NCBI GenBank assembly: GCA_028715225.1
Contig: JAQUSH010000002.1
Coordinates: forward strand, 1 to 18,140
DNA length: 18,140 nt
Direction: 5' to 3'
From: Candidatus Aenigmatarchaeota archaeon
GTDB lineage: Archaea > Aenigmatarchaeota > Aenigmatarchaeia > Aenigmatarchaeales > Aenigmatarchaeaceae
Translations under genes and position numbers: made by a program
Notes under the pieces: model-generated
Databases searched by the model: none
The model's input: only the letters and a program-made list of their open reading frames with translations
What the model was told of the DNA's origin: nothing
Shown here: positions 1-8,442 of the stretch, piece after piece
Position numbering within the stretch: position 1 is the stretch's first letter
Layout: each line of letters begins with the position of its first letter

Positions 1-558
1 ATAATCATGAAATATTCATTTACATATAATGTTTCAGTTCAGGGGCCAATAAACATAATGAATGAAGATGTTTACATGGATAAGCTAGTTAACAACGAGA
101 TAAATCCAAAACAAGTAGAGACTACTTATAGCGGCGGTCCAGTCATGCTAGGACTTTTGATAAACGATCAGCCTCTGATACAAAACCAGGATTCCTATGT
201 AACAGTTAAAGTTTACAACAAAGGAAAAGGAATTGTTCTGAACGCCGCTAAGTTAAAATTAACAGTTCCTAAAGAAAACATACCAGAATTATCAGATGAA
301 AATATAATAAGTAATACAAGAATGACAGGAACAGCAGTTGAGGATAGCGGAGATTATTATACGATCACATCGGAAACTTCAATTGTTGGCAAAGATGGAT
401 TAGAGAAAGATGAGAATGCATTCTTTACATTCAGCTTCAAAGGAACATTGCCTGAAGACGTAATAGAGAAATCAACAATAATAACAGGTGAGCTTGAATA
501 CAGATATACAACTGATAAAGAATTGTCATTCCCAATAGAAAAGGTGCCTGTCCAATAA
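1..558 (+). CDS. Secreted/lipoprotein paralogue, C-terminal fragment (5' end outside window)
   Basis: The reading frame is open from base 1 and the first ATG (position 7) is not preceded by any stop, so I treat this as the 3' end of a longer gene. The visible product has no signal peptide or lipobox, unlike its three downstream paralogues. It contains a stretch beginning SGGPVMLGLLIND with a later VKVYNKGKGIVL, which lines up with GPVKLYYRFN of the next gene and with GPISISMSVAPDP of the 2560 gene. The rest is beta-rich and ends in a short basic/valine tail. It is probably an extracytoplasmic domain anchored by a lost N-terminal lipobox. The function is unknown. The link to the neighbours is by eye from weak similarity and order of residues. 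Confidence 0.7.
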   Translation: MIMKYSFTYNVSVQGPINIMNEDVYMDKLVNNEINPKQVETTYSGGPVMLGLLINDQPLIQNQDSYVTVKVYNKGKGIVLNAAKLKLTVPKENIPELSDENIISNTRMTGTAVEDSGDYYTITSETSIVGKDGLEKDENAFFTFSFKGTLPEDVIEKSTIITGELEYRYTTDKELSFPIEKVPVQ

Positions 559-561
559 GCA

Positions 562-570
562 TTTATACTA
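562..570 (+). promoter_or_regulatory. TATA box for the 599 lipoprotein gene
   Basis: TTTATACTA lies just after the stop codon of the preceding gene and about 33 bp before the ATG at 599. Transcription would start near 590-593, giving a leader of only a few bases. No Shine-Dalgarno sequence is visible. This suggests the second paralogue can be transcribed on its own. Confidence 0.45.
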
Positions 571-598
571 AAAAATCAATATAAAATTGAGTGTTTAA

Positions 599-1678
599 AT
601 GAAAGCAGAATACATCATACCGGTTATTGCAATTCTTTTAGTAGTAACTGTATCAGGATGCGTTGATTTCCCAGGATTCTCATCTTTATTTGGAACAAAT
701 CAGCAGACAGTTGAGCAATCTCCAGATATCATAATAATGAAAGATGTAAATGTTATTCCAAATCCACCAATAATGGCTGGAAATGATTTCAGTCTTACAT
801 TTATTCTAAAGAATCAAGATATGTCAGGACAGGAAATAAAAAACGTTGATTTGAAATTATACAACTGGGGCGTATGTGAACCTAAATATACTGACGATCA
901 AATAAATTTCTACCCAGATGGATGGGAAGAAAAAGAAGGTTATTGGATTAATACTTTTGATGAAATGACTTCTCAGGAAGAACAATTAATTGAATTAGAG
1001 TTCACAGCACCAAGCAATGAAAGAATAGGAAAACTTTCAGCAGACTGCCCAATAAAATGGGAAGTTAGCTATGATTTCTCAGCAATTTCACAGGATGACT
1101 TTGCTGTAATATCTAGAGAGAGAAACAAAGAATTAGCAAAAGCAGGTTTGACATGGGAAGGTTCAGATCAGCCAGAATATGTAGGAATCGGACCTGTAAA
1201 ATTATATTACAGATTCAATACGCCTATGCCAGTGCAGTCAGGATCTAGCATTCAGTTTGCATTATGGGCAGAAGACAGAGGTGTAGGAATATATCCAAAG
1301 ATACTGGCAAATACGATGTTCATCAAAGTTCCAAAAGAATGGGTGAGTTCTGATTTTGATACAGCAAACGCATCATGCAAAGGCGGATTTGAAGTATTGA
1401 CATCTGAACAACTAACTACAGGTACATTGCCAAATTCTGCAACAGCTTATGCAATTGCTGATGTCGGTGTAGACAAAGATGATTATGTCACATATACGAA
1501 TTACAAAGATATATCATTCATAAACAGAAAAACTCCAGAAATTATATGCAGTTTCACTGCTCCTGATTTAGATACAGCAGGAGTGCCTGAAAAAACATAC
1601 CTATTTTCAGCAAATGTGACAGATTATAATTATAAAGTCCTTGAAGATCAGACTGTAAACATCAAGCCAAGCGTTTAA
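599..1678 (+). CDS. Archaeal lipoprotein with two beta-rich domains (tandem paralogue 2)
   Basis: This encodes a 359-residue protein with a clear lipoprotein signal: a hydrophobic stretch at residues 5-18, then the lipobox V-S-G-C with Cys21 as the lipidated residue. The mature part is therefore tethered to the outside of the membrane. Residues 45-165 resemble a CARDB/immunoglobulin-like beta domain (conserved polar N.F.L.F.L.N pattern, tryptophans and paired cysteines). A second domain begins near residue 198 with GPVKLYYRFN and is shared with the flanking genes. No catalytic motif is seen. It lies 40 bp after the previous paralogue and 24 bp before the next, all in the same direction. Function is unknown; binding, adhesion or structural surface roles are possible. 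Confidence 0.82.
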   Translation: MKAEYIIPVIAILLVVTVSGCVDFPGFSSLFGTNQQTVEQSPDIIIMKDVNVIPNPPIMAGNDFSLTFILKNQDMSGQEIKNVDLKLYNWGVCEPKYTDDQINFYPDGWEEKEGYWINTFDEMTSQEEQLIELEFTAPSNERIGKLSADCPIKWEVSYDFSAISQDDFAVISRERNKELAKAGLTWEGSDQPEYVGIGPVKLYYRFNTPMPVQSGSSIQFALWAEDRGVGIYPKILANTMFIKVPKEWVSSDFDTANASCKGGFEVLTSEQLTTGTLPNSATAYAIADVGVDKDDYVTYTNYKDISFINRKTPEIICSFTAPDLDTAGVPEKTYLFSANVTDYNYKVLEDQTVNIKPSV

Positions 1679-1681
1679 ATA
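1673..1681 (+). promoter_or_regulatory. TATA box overlapping the stop codon of the upstream gene
   Basis: GTTTAAATA is centred 26 bp before the ATG at 1703, the spacing expected for a leaderless archaeal transcript. The TAA stop codon of the 599 gene (1676-1678) lies inside this TATA element, so the two genes share bases between coding and promoter function. Confidence 0.5.
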
Positions 1682-1702
1682 CATAAAAGATAATTAATTC
1701 TT

Positions 1703-2554
1703 ATGCAAAAAGTATTAGGTTTATTGTTACTGGTCGTTTTAGTATCTGGATGCATAAACTTTGGCGGATCTAAAGCAATGTTCGGTATTCTTGAAATAAC
1801 AAACAATCCTGATATTTATCTAAAAGTTGAAACTTCTGCTGACGAAATCAAAGCAGGAAGAATAGTACAGTTGCAGTTTACTTTTGAAAACAAAGGAAAC
1901 ATAAACTTAGAGAACATAGATGTCAATGCTTATGACCAGTGTTTGTTCAAAGGAGACAACACAAAAACAATAGAAGAAATTAAACCTAATAGAAGCAGCA
2001 CATGGCTTTGGACATGGGATGCGATGGACACGGAATTTGAAAGAGATTGTGAAGTTAAATTCAGAACAACATATCAGAGCGAATCTGGAATGTCAACAAC
2101 AATAAATGTTCTTAAACAATCAGAATATTATGCAAGAGAAGCAGCAGGCACAATGGATCAGGTTCGTTCAAATACAATAACAAGTGACAGCAGCTTGAAA
2201 ATAACTACTAGTTTTTCAGATCTTCAGCCGTACATGGAAACCGAATACATATACATTTTCATAAATTACGAAGATATAGGTCCAGGATTGATAAAACAAT
2301 TGGATAAAGAATCTGTTGTTTTAGAGGTTCCTAGCAATTTGGAAGGCACATGTACAGGATATGCTGAAGATGATGAAACAGGAAATCTTGTTTTGAACTC
2401 AAACCTGAACTTTATTAACAAGAAAGCAGCATCTACGACCTGCAAATTCAAAACAAAGGCGAGTCAACCGATAGATTCAGGTGAATTAAGGATAACAGCA
2501 ACCTATAAATATCAGTTTGACGATTCTTTATTATTGAAGGTTAAACCAAGATGA
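1703..2554 (+). CDS. Archaeal lipoprotein with two beta-rich domains (tandem paralogue 3)
   Basis: This encodes a 283-residue protein with a short hydrophobic signal and lipobox V-S-G-C (Cys17), so it should be anchored to the outer face of the membrane. Residues about 35-140 form a CARDB-like domain (VQLQFTFENKGNINLENIDV). This matches the corresponding region of the upstream paralogue, including the tryptophan-rich stretch (STWLWTWDAM) and two cysteines. The second domain, from about residue 165, carries the same strand order as the neighbours and ends with a cysteine-containing CKFKTKA strand and a KYQFDDSLLLKVK tail. No enzyme motif is visible. The start is fixed by the signal peptide and by the TATA box 26 bp upstream; no Shine-Dalgarno is present. 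Function unknown. Confidence 0.82.
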   Translation: MQKVLGLLLLVVLVSGCINFGGSKAMFGILEITNNPDIYLKVETSADEIKAGRIVQLQFTFENKGNINLENIDVNAYDQCLFKGDNTKTIEEIKPNRSSTWLWTWDAMDTEFERDCEVKFRTTYQSESGMSTTINVLKQSEYYAREAAGTMDQVRSNTITSDSSLKITTSFSDLQPYMETEYIYIFINYEDIGPGLIKQLDKESVVLEVPSNLEGTCTGYAEDDETGNLVLNSNLNFINKKAASTTCKFKTKASQPIDSGELRITATYKYQFDDSLLLKVKPR

Positions 2555-2559
2555 TATAA

Positions 2560-4251
2560 ATGAAAAAAATACTAGCCCTGTTTGCAATTATTATGATTGT
2601 AGCAGTCTCTGGATGCGTAGGAGGCAAGAACGTAGCAGGCAAAAGTGGCTATGGACTGGAAATACTTAACTTTTCTTCAAGTGCAGATTCATTATTCAGC
2701 AAGCAGACATCAATAATAACAATGCAGGTTGAGAATCAGGGTGGGGCAAAGGTAAACAGTGACAATGGTTTAGCTCTTTTGATAATACCAACTGACTGGG
2801 AAATAACGCAGCCAGCAGGAGAATATGCACAAGCTTACAAGAAAGACATTAATTTTGAAGACACAAACAAAGGAACAGTAGCTGGAATTGATTATTTCAA
2901 GTGGACAGTAAAAGCACCTCCTTTAGCTCAAGGTCAGACTAGCATATATCCAATAATTGGAAGAATTTATTATGATTATCAAACTACTTTATCTGGAAAC
3001 ATATGGATCTATCCTGAAGCTGAATTATATTCAGAAAATCAGAAAGGTTCTAAATTAGAGAAATCATCATACAACACAACTAGAGGACCAATTTCAATAA
3101 GCATGTCAGTTGCACCAGATCCAGTTCCAATATATTCTGACGGAGAGATATTCCCAATAACAATAACTCTGAAGAATGTAGGCGGGGGAACAGTATACAA
3201 GAACGATGTAGTTACATCTTCATATTATGATTTGCCAGAATCTTACAGAGACAGAGTAACACTAGGAATAACAACTCCTTCAAACCTAGTGATAAATGAT
3301 CCAACATGCACAGAAGACATCATATTCTTCGGAGACACTGCAACAATAATGTGCGATGTGAAAGTAGTCAGCGCACCAAAGACAAAGCAATTATCTCCAA
3401 TCTCAATAAATGTTTATTATGGATATTATACTGAAAAGCAGATTTCAGTAACTGTAAACGGAAAAGAAACAATATCTGATGAAACACCAACACCTACTCC
3501 AACACCTTCAACAGATTATGTATTGGATGCTGACATAACAATAATTGATTCAACAACAACATCACCAACACCAGCAAAAACAATAAACTTTTGTCCTGGT
3601 TCAAAGATAGGTTCAAATTACAAATTCATAGTTTCAGATGTGACTTCAGCTAGCGCAAAGATAAGAGTTGAAGGATTGCCAGATGCATCAGATACAGCAG
3701 AAAACACAATAACAAAAGGAAGCACATGGGAGACAGAAAGAAACAGAGCATCATTTTCAATAACAATAAACAGCATAGATACAACATCAAAGATAGTAAA
3801 GGCAACAATCGTAGTTGATAAGAAAGTGCAAACAAGCGACAGACAGTTTGTAACACTAACAGATTCAACTGTTTTAACATCGCCATTAGGAACAGCTTAT
3901 ACTTTCAGATTTACAGGATTAGCTAATACATCTAGTGGAGCAAGCGGATATCCACAAGCTTTGAATTATGCAACATTTGATGTAAATGGAAACACCATAA
4001 CAGTATACAGAAACACAGCAGGACAATGCATAAAGACATTGCAAGTGGGCTCTGAATGGATAGGAATAGGAATAGACAACTCAGCAACAGCAATAGCAGG
4101 TGGAGACACCCCAACAACAGGAAGCATAAAGACAATACTTGCAGTAGGTACATCAAGAACAGCTGTGGAAGATTCAATCAGAAACGGTTATTATGCATCA
4201 GACAGCTGCTCTGCAGCATTGACACAGATAACTTTAGGATCTAGCTGCTAA
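2560..4251 (+). CDS. Large archaeal lipoprotein with Pro/Thr linker and unique C-terminal domain (tandem paralogue 4)
   Basis: This encodes a 563-residue protein with lipobox V-S-G-C at Cys19. Residues about 30-165 form a first beta-rich domain. Residues 176-300 hold the shared second domain (GPISISMSVAPDP, then TITLKNVGGGTVY). A Pro/Thr linker at 308-317 (TPTPTPTP) and a second Thr/Ser-rich stretch at 331-338 lead into a C-terminal region of about 220 residues absent from the other paralogues. That region has four cysteines (near residues 344 and 487, and two close to the C-terminus) that could form disulfides outside the cell. Pro/Thr linkers typically space surface domains away from the membrane and may be O-glycosylated. 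The gene starts 5 bp after the previous stop with no TATA box of its own, so it is probably co-transcribed. It overlaps the convergent gene by 18 bp. Function unknown. Confidence 0.82.
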   Translation: MKKILALFAIIMIVAVSGCVGGKNVAGKSGYGLEILNFSSSADSLFSKQTSIITMQVENQGGAKVNSDNGLALLIIPTDWEITQPAGEYAQAYKKDINFEDTNKGTVAGIDYFKWTVKAPPLAQGQTSIYPIIGRIYYDYQTTLSGNIWIYPEAELYSENQKGSKLEKSSYNTTRGPISISMSVAPDPVPIYSDGEIFPITITLKNVGGGTVYKNDVVTSSYYDLPESYRDRVTLGITTPSNLVINDPTCTEDIIFFGDTATIMCDVKVVSAPKTKQLSPISINVYYGYYTEKQISVTVNGKETISDETPTPTPTPSTDYVLDADITIIDSTTTSPTPAKTINFCPGSKIGSNYKFIVSDVTSASAKIRVEGLPDASDTAENTITKGSTWETERNRASFSITINSIDTTSKIVKATIVVDKKVQTSDRQFVTLTDSTVLTSPLGTAYTFRFTGLANTSSGASGYPQALNYATFDVNGNTITVYRNTAGQCIKTLQVGSEWIGIGIDNSATAIAGGDTPTTGSIKTILAVGTSRTAVEDSIRNGYYASDSCSAALTQITLGSSC

Positions 4252-5490
4252 GAAACTTTTCAAATTCTTTTGAGGAATATTTGATTTTATTTTTCCATCT
4301 AGAAGTATTTGTCCATATACACCATCATATCCAGGCTGAACGCGCAATGAACCTATTCTGTTTTTCATAACAATATCAGCTATTTTCTCTCCAACTAGCA
4401 GCTTAATCTTGTGTTCATCTGCTTCTAAAAGAACATTCAATTCAGAACCAAATTCATTTGTCAGCTTATCCAAGTCAATAAATACTTTCTTTGTTCCTGG
4501 TTGAGTATTATATGCAGCTGCAATTAATTCTGCTAACGGTAAAAGTTTTTTGAAAGGTATTGAACCCTTTGGCACGAAACCTTCTTTACGATCAGCTAAT
4601 TCTTCAATTCTATATTCTACACCGATAGTCATTTCTTTATGACAAACTGGGCAGATTTTGTGCAACTTCTTGCTCTCTTTAGGATTCATGAATACATTGC
4701 AAGCACGATGACCGTCCCAGTGATATTTTCCGTAAGCTGGGTCAACCTCTATAGTATATAGAAATCTTTTATCGCGCTTGATTATCGCATCAATTATTTC
4801 TTTGTAATTCATTTTGCAGTCGAATACATTAGCTTCACGACCAAGCTTCCAAGAATAATAAGAATGCGAATCACTGTTTGAGACGAGAGAAAACTTATCT
4901 AACGATGAGATGCGCCATAGCATCGCAGGGTCTGCGCTCATTCCTGTTTCTAAAGCATGAATATGTTTTGTCTGATCCTGAAAACATTCTTCTATTGAGT
5001 TGAATCCACCCTTTGAACCAAGTATGCCAAACCATGGTGTCATAATGTGAGCTGGTATAAGCATAATATCTTTAGATATCTTCATCATAGCTTCTGTGAA
5101 TTCAATCGCAGAGAAACCGAATATAGGTCTTCCATCATAATCAACACGTCCTTTTGTCTTAAGCCATTCTGTTATCTGCGATGCAATATCAAAGTTTGGA
5201 GCAAGTATAACAAAATGAACACGCCTACCATGGCCGTCTTGCGTATACATCAGAGATATTTCAGCAGTTAGCATGTAATTGATATCTGATTTGTATTTGT
5301 AGATTCCAGGTTCGTGTTCTCTAAGGAGCGACTTCATTTCTTTGAACCATAATGGATGTGTAAAGTCTCCGGTACCGACTAAATTAATTCCTTTTATTTT
5401 AGCATACTTGTCAATATTCTCTATGTTCATGTTCTTCGACGTAGCACGCGAATAATGAGAATGCATATGCAAGTCAGCTATTATTTTCAT
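4234..5490 (-). CDS. endoQ: Endonuclease Q (PHP-domain DNA repair nuclease)
   Basis: The family cuts DNA 5' of deaminated bases (uracil, hypoxanthine, xanthine) and abasic sites, and was described from Thermococcales. The 418-residue product has a PHP metal-binding fold. It shows ADLHMHSHYS at residues 5-14 (His8, His10), GTGDFTHPLW near 39-48, an Ala-Glu-Ile-Ser metal site near 74, VHFVILAP, PAHIMTPWFG, and the SNSDSHS motif with Asp and His. It is followed by a zinc-finger region (HRACNVF, then CPVCHKEM) typical of EndoQ, and the length matches the family. I chose the ATG at 5490 over an in-frame GTG at 5499. The ATG starts directly on the conserved strand, and the TATA box is 26 bp upstream of it. 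It overlaps the convergent lipoprotein gene by 18 bp. Confidence 0.88.
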   Translation of the reverse strand: MKIIADLHMHSHYSRATSKNMNIENIDKYAKIKGINLVGTGDFTHPLWFKEMKSLLREHEPGIYKYKSDINYMLTAEISLMYTQDGHGRRVHFVILAPNFDIASQITEWLKTKGRVDYDGRPIFGFSAIEFTEAMMKISKDIMLIPAHIMTPWFGILGSKGGFNSIEECFQDQTKHIHALETGMSADPAMLWRISSLDKFSLVSNSDSHSYYSWKLGREANVFDCKMNYKEIIDAIIKRDKRFLYTIEVDPAYGKYHWDGHRACNVFMNPKESKKLHKICPVCHKEMTIGVEYRIEELADRKEGFVPKGSIPFKKLLPLAELIAAAYNTQPGTKKVFIDLDKLTNEFGSELNVLLEADEHKIKLLVGEKIADIVMKNRIGSLRVQPGYDGVYGQILLDGKIKSNIPQKNLKSFLAARS

Positions 5491-5510
5491 AATAATCACA
5501 CGTAATAAAT

Positions 5511-5520
5511 GAATATATAT
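5511..5520. promoter_or_regulatory. Shared bidirectional TATA element between endoQ and the MFS gene
   Basis: The only TATA-like element in the 52-bp divergent gap is an ATATATAT-type self-complementary run. Its centre is about 26 bp from the endoQ ATG (5490) and about 27 bp from the MFS ATG (5543). It is therefore correctly placed for leaderless transcription in both directions. A second, separate TATA cannot be fitted in the gap. Confidence 0.55.
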
Positions 5521-5542
5521 TTGTTGAAGTTAATATTAAACT

Positions 5543-6751
5543 ATGTTTCACAGCAAGTTTATGCATCTTACAAATAAATCAAGAAATGTTATTATTTTAT
5601 TCTCCCTGCTTTCATTAATTGAGGGAGTTCTATGGTATTTTTTACCGATATATTTTGAATCGCAGCTGAACAGCCTTTTCTTAATTGGTATGCTTATGGC
5701 AGCTCACCCGTTAGCTTCTCTTTTTGCTGACCTTCCAGCTGGAGATTTATGCGATAAGATTGGCAGAAAATTTGCGTTTATCATCGGAGCAATCGGTTTT
5801 CTAGCTTCATTTCTACTCTTATACACTGACAATTTTATTGGATTTCTATTTTTCATGCTGATATACGGAGCATTTTCAACACTTTATTCTGTTTCAGCGA
5901 ACACGGCTATCATAGATTATAGCAACAGAAACCATGTCGGAGAAGTTAATGGTATATTTGTTTCATTGGTATATTTTGGCTGGTTTGCTGGTTCTGTTAT
6001 AGCTGGAATTTTAGGTTCTATATTTATTCAGGTGACTTTGTTTAATATTCTTGCAATAGCCCTTTTACTTGTAACGTTAGGAGCTATTCTTTATTTTCCA
6101 GGAAAGACGATGCCTAAAAAACACAGTATGCGAAAAGCTGGAAGAATTTTAATAAGAGACCATTTATGGTTCGGTGAATTCGGTTCTATAAAGAAAATAA
6201 ACATTTCAATAATACCGGCGTTATTCTTTTATTTCATCTGGGGTTTTTGGGAATATGCAATATGGACATTTGAACCGATATATACAAATGTTGTAGTTGG
6301 TTCTGATTTTTTTGTTGGTGCCATAATTTTAGGTTTGTTAAGTTTACCAACAATATTGATAGCTCCTCTCGGTGGTTGGTTGACAGATAAGATAAATCCT
6401 AGAAAGATGATTTTTTATGGAGCAGTATTACTTATTATTGGCCAATCTATATTTTTAATGATACAGGATTTGATTGGACTTACACTGTCACTTATCATAA
6501 CATCTATTGGAATATGTTTTATATCGCTACCAATCTGTTACATTGAAAAGGTACAAGTTAAACAAAACTTCAGAGGAGAGGTTGTCGGTTATGAAGAGAT
6601 GTTATATAACATCGGTGGGATACTTGGGCCATTAAGTGTTGGTACACTGTTTACTATTACAAACATGTCACATTTATTTTATCTGACATTTTCTTTGTTT
6701 TTAATTTCAGTAGTTCTTTTAATTCCTTGGAGCAGAAAAGTGTTTAAGTAA
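5543..6751 (+). CDS. Major facilitator superfamily (MFS) transporter
   Basis: This encodes a 402-residue integral membrane protein, close to the usual MFS length, with about 12 hydrophobic segments in two halves joined by a basic loop (about residues 188-220). The MFS signature loop 2-3 motif is visible at residues 67-76 (GDLCDKIGRK). Its pseudo-repeat in the second half is GGWLTDKINPRK at 277-288. The product should be a secondary transporter in the cytoplasmic membrane. The substrate cannot be told from sequence: drug export or uptake of a small metabolite are both possible. It is transcribed away from endoQ from a shared TATA element and ends 14 bp before the converging tRNA-Val, so it is probably monocistronic. 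The start is supported by the TATA spacing of 27 bp. Confidence 0.88.
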   Translation: MFHSKFMHLTNKSRNVIILFSLLSLIEGVLWYFLPIYFESQLNSLFLIGMLMAAHPLASLFADLPAGDLCDKIGRKFAFIIGAIGFLASFLLLYTDNFIGFLFFMLIYGAFSTLYSVSANTAIIDYSNRNHVGEVNGIFVSLVYFGWFAGSVIAGILGSIFIQVTLFNILAIALLLVTLGAILYFPGKTMPKKHSMRKAGRILIRDHLWFGEFGSIKKINISIIPALFFYFIWGFWEYAIWTFEPIYTNVVVGSDFFVGAIILGLLSLPTILIAPLGGWLTDKINPRKMIFYGAVLLIIGQSIFLMIQDLIGLTLSLIITSIGICFISLPICYIEKVQVKQNFRGEVVGYEEMLYNIGGILGPLSVGTLFTITNMSHLFYLTFSLFLISVVLLIPWSRKVFK

Positions 6752-6765
6752 ATTTTGAAATTAAT

Positions 6766-6842
6766 TGGTGGGCCCGTCCGGATTTGAACCGGAAGCCTTC
6801 TGCACGTCAAGCAGACGTCATGCCGGGTTTGACTACGAGCCC
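6766..6842 (-). tRNA. tRNA-Val (anticodon GAC)
   Basis: On the - strand the cloverleaf is complete. The acceptor stem GGGCTCG pairs with CGGGCCC. The D arm is GTCA/TGAC, the anticodon stem TCTGC/GCAGA with loop TTGACGT (anticodon GAC), and the T arm TCCGG/CCGGA with loop TTCAAAT. The discriminator is A and CCA is encoded (6766-6768). There is no intron. Confidence 0.95.
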
Positions 6843-6876
6843 ATTGAATATTATTTATAATAATAAGTTAAAAGCT

Positions 6877-6884
6877 TATTTATT
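6877..6884 (+). promoter_or_regulatory. TATA box for the HerA-like ATPase gene
   Basis: TTATTTAT is centred about 24 bp before the ATG at 6904. It supports a leaderless transcript and the choice of 6904 as start rather than an upstream ATG inside the tRNA. Confidence 0.45.
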
Positions 6885-6903
6885 TAGGAGATGTAATGTA
6901 TTT

Positions 6904-8442
6904 ATGGACAAAATAAAGGTTTCAATAGGTAAATCAGAAAAAGAAGATGTTTCTATAGATGTTCAGAAACTAGTCACGGGAAGAACCTGCGTTATTGCGC
7001 AATCTGGTGCAGGAAAATCATATTTGATTGCTGTTCTCTGCGAACAGCTTCTAAAGCATAATGTTCCTTTTTGCATAATTGATACAGAAGGTGAATATTT
7101 TTCGTTAAGAGAAAAATATAAATTATTATGGATAGGCGGCAGCAAATCTGATCTGAACATAGATAATACAGATTTTCAAAAACTAGCAGTCAAAGTAGTA
7201 AGAGATGGAACACCACTGATACTTGATGTTTCAGATGTTCCGGATGAGAGAGGAGTTGTTTCTGAATTTTTGAAACACTTGTATGAGATTGCAGACGAGA
7301 TGAGGAAACCATATTTGCTTATGATTGAGGAGGCAGACAAGTTTGTTCCACAGTCTAAAGAATCAATGCCACAGATTGAAGAAATATCTAGGCGTGGCAG
7401 GAAGCGTGGTTTGGGATTATTATTAGCATCGCAGCGTCCGGCGCTTGTCAATAAGAATGTATTGTCACAGTGCGGAAATCAGATGATAGGCAAGCTAACT
7501 ACTGAAAACGATCTGCAAGCAGTTAACCTGTTCTTTGGTTCGAGGAAAGAGTTAGAAGAACTTCCAGAGTTAGAGCCAGGCGAATTCTTTGTCATGGGTG
7601 ATATTTCTAAGAAAGTAAAGACAAAAATCAAGGAAAGAGAGACAAAACACAAGGGTTTGACGCCTATATTAATACCTAAATCGGCAGGAAAGATATCAAT
7701 AAAGGAACTTATGAAAAAAGATAGGATAGACATAGACCTGCCAGAAGGAAAGCCATCACACTTCAGAGGAATCAAGCCAGCTCTTAGTAAAGAAGACATA
7801 ACAAAAATAGCTGATGCAAAGGCAGGAAGAAAATTTGTATTGTTTGGAAGCAAGCATGATATTAAATATATACATCTTGAGATGCACCCATTAATTTATA
7901 CAGAATTCAAGGTACCAGAAGGAATAATCAACAAGAAATACAAAAAATATTCTTTCATTCTTGATGGATTAAGTGGAGATTTTGTAGACATAAGAAATGG
8001 ATTGAAATATCACAAAGGATTCGGAAACATGATAGGAATGTCTGATTCTGAAATTAAAGTTCTAGCTGGTGTCAACAAAAAAGGAATAACTGTTAGTGAA
8101 CTTAAAACAAAGATAAAGATGTCTGAAAAAAATGTTAAAGTAGCCCTAGCTAACCTTGAGAAAAAGAACATGGTAGATCACAATAAGAAAATATATTTTC
8201 TTTTAAGTGGAGTGGAATTGCCGAATATAAAACAAAGCCATGTTTATCCTGCAACTGATTTTTCAATTGATGCCAAATCTGTTAATAATAAAATAAAGGA
8301 AAAGGATATTGAAAATATAATTAAAGCAATAAATGATAAAGCAGAAGTACTGAAATTTGAATTATTCTATTATCCCATGTATTCAATTTATTTCTCAAAT
8401 AGAATTGTGAATATAGACGGTGTTACTGGAAAAGAAATTTAA
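6904..8442 (+). CDS. HerA/FtsK-superfamily DUF87 ATPase with C-terminal winged-helix region
   Basis: This 512-residue protein has Walker A at residues 32-39 (AQSGAGKS), preceded by only about 30 residues, and a hydrophobic Walker B ending in Glu142-Glu143 (LLMIEEAD). The IDTEGEY strand near 59-65, the RRGRKRGLG segment and ASQRP at 175-179 match HerA-type ATPases. These form hexameric rings that pump or remodel DNA, often with the NurA nuclease. The N-terminal HAS-barrel of true HerA is missing and no nurA is nearby, so it is a HerA relative. Residues about 370-425 look like a winged helix (GITVSELKTKIKMSEKNVKVAL). The start is moved to the ATG at 6904 because the upstream in-frame ATG lies inside tRNA-Val. 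Exact role unknown. Confidence 0.85.
   Translation: MDKIKVSIGKSEKEDVSIDVQKLVTGRTCVIAQSGAGKSYLIAVLCEQLLKHNVPFCIIDTEGEYFSLREKYKLLWIGGSKSDLNIDNTDFQKLAVKVVRDGTPLILDVSDVPDERGVVSEFLKHLYEIADEMRKPYLLMIEEADKFVPQSKESMPQIEEISRRGRKRGLGLLLASQRPALVNKNVLSQCGNQMIGKLTTENDLQAVNLFFGSRKELEELPELEPGEFFVMGDISKKVKTKIKERETKHKGLTPILIPKSAGKISIKELMKKDRIDIDLPEGKPSHFRGIKPALSKEDITKIADAKAGRKFVLFGSKHDIKYIHLEMHPLIYTEFKVPEGIINKKYKKYSFILDGLSGDFVDIRNGLKYHKGFGNMIGMSDSEIKVLAGVNKKGITVSELKTKIKMSEKNVKVALANLEKKNMVDHNKKIYFLLSGVELPNIKQSHVYPATDFSIDAKSVNNKIKEKDIENIIKAINDKAEVLKFELFYYPMYSIYFSNRIVNIDGVTGKEI

Noticed and set aside
3487..3510. Short ACACCT/ACTCCA-like repeats
   Set aside because: They only encode the Pro/Thr linker of the lipoprotein; not a CRISPR or mobile repeat.
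3650..4177. Leu-rich - strand ORFs that look like membrane proteins
   Set aside because: They are the reverse reading of Lys/Thr/Ala-rich codons in the lipoprotein gene.
5491..5499. GTG start for endoQ
   Set aside because: The ATG 9 bp downstream fits the TATA spacing and the conserved N-terminal strand better.
6784..6903. Extended N-terminus of the HerA-like ORF
   Set aside because: It lies over tRNA-Val, and the TATA at 6877-6884 points to the ATG at 6904.
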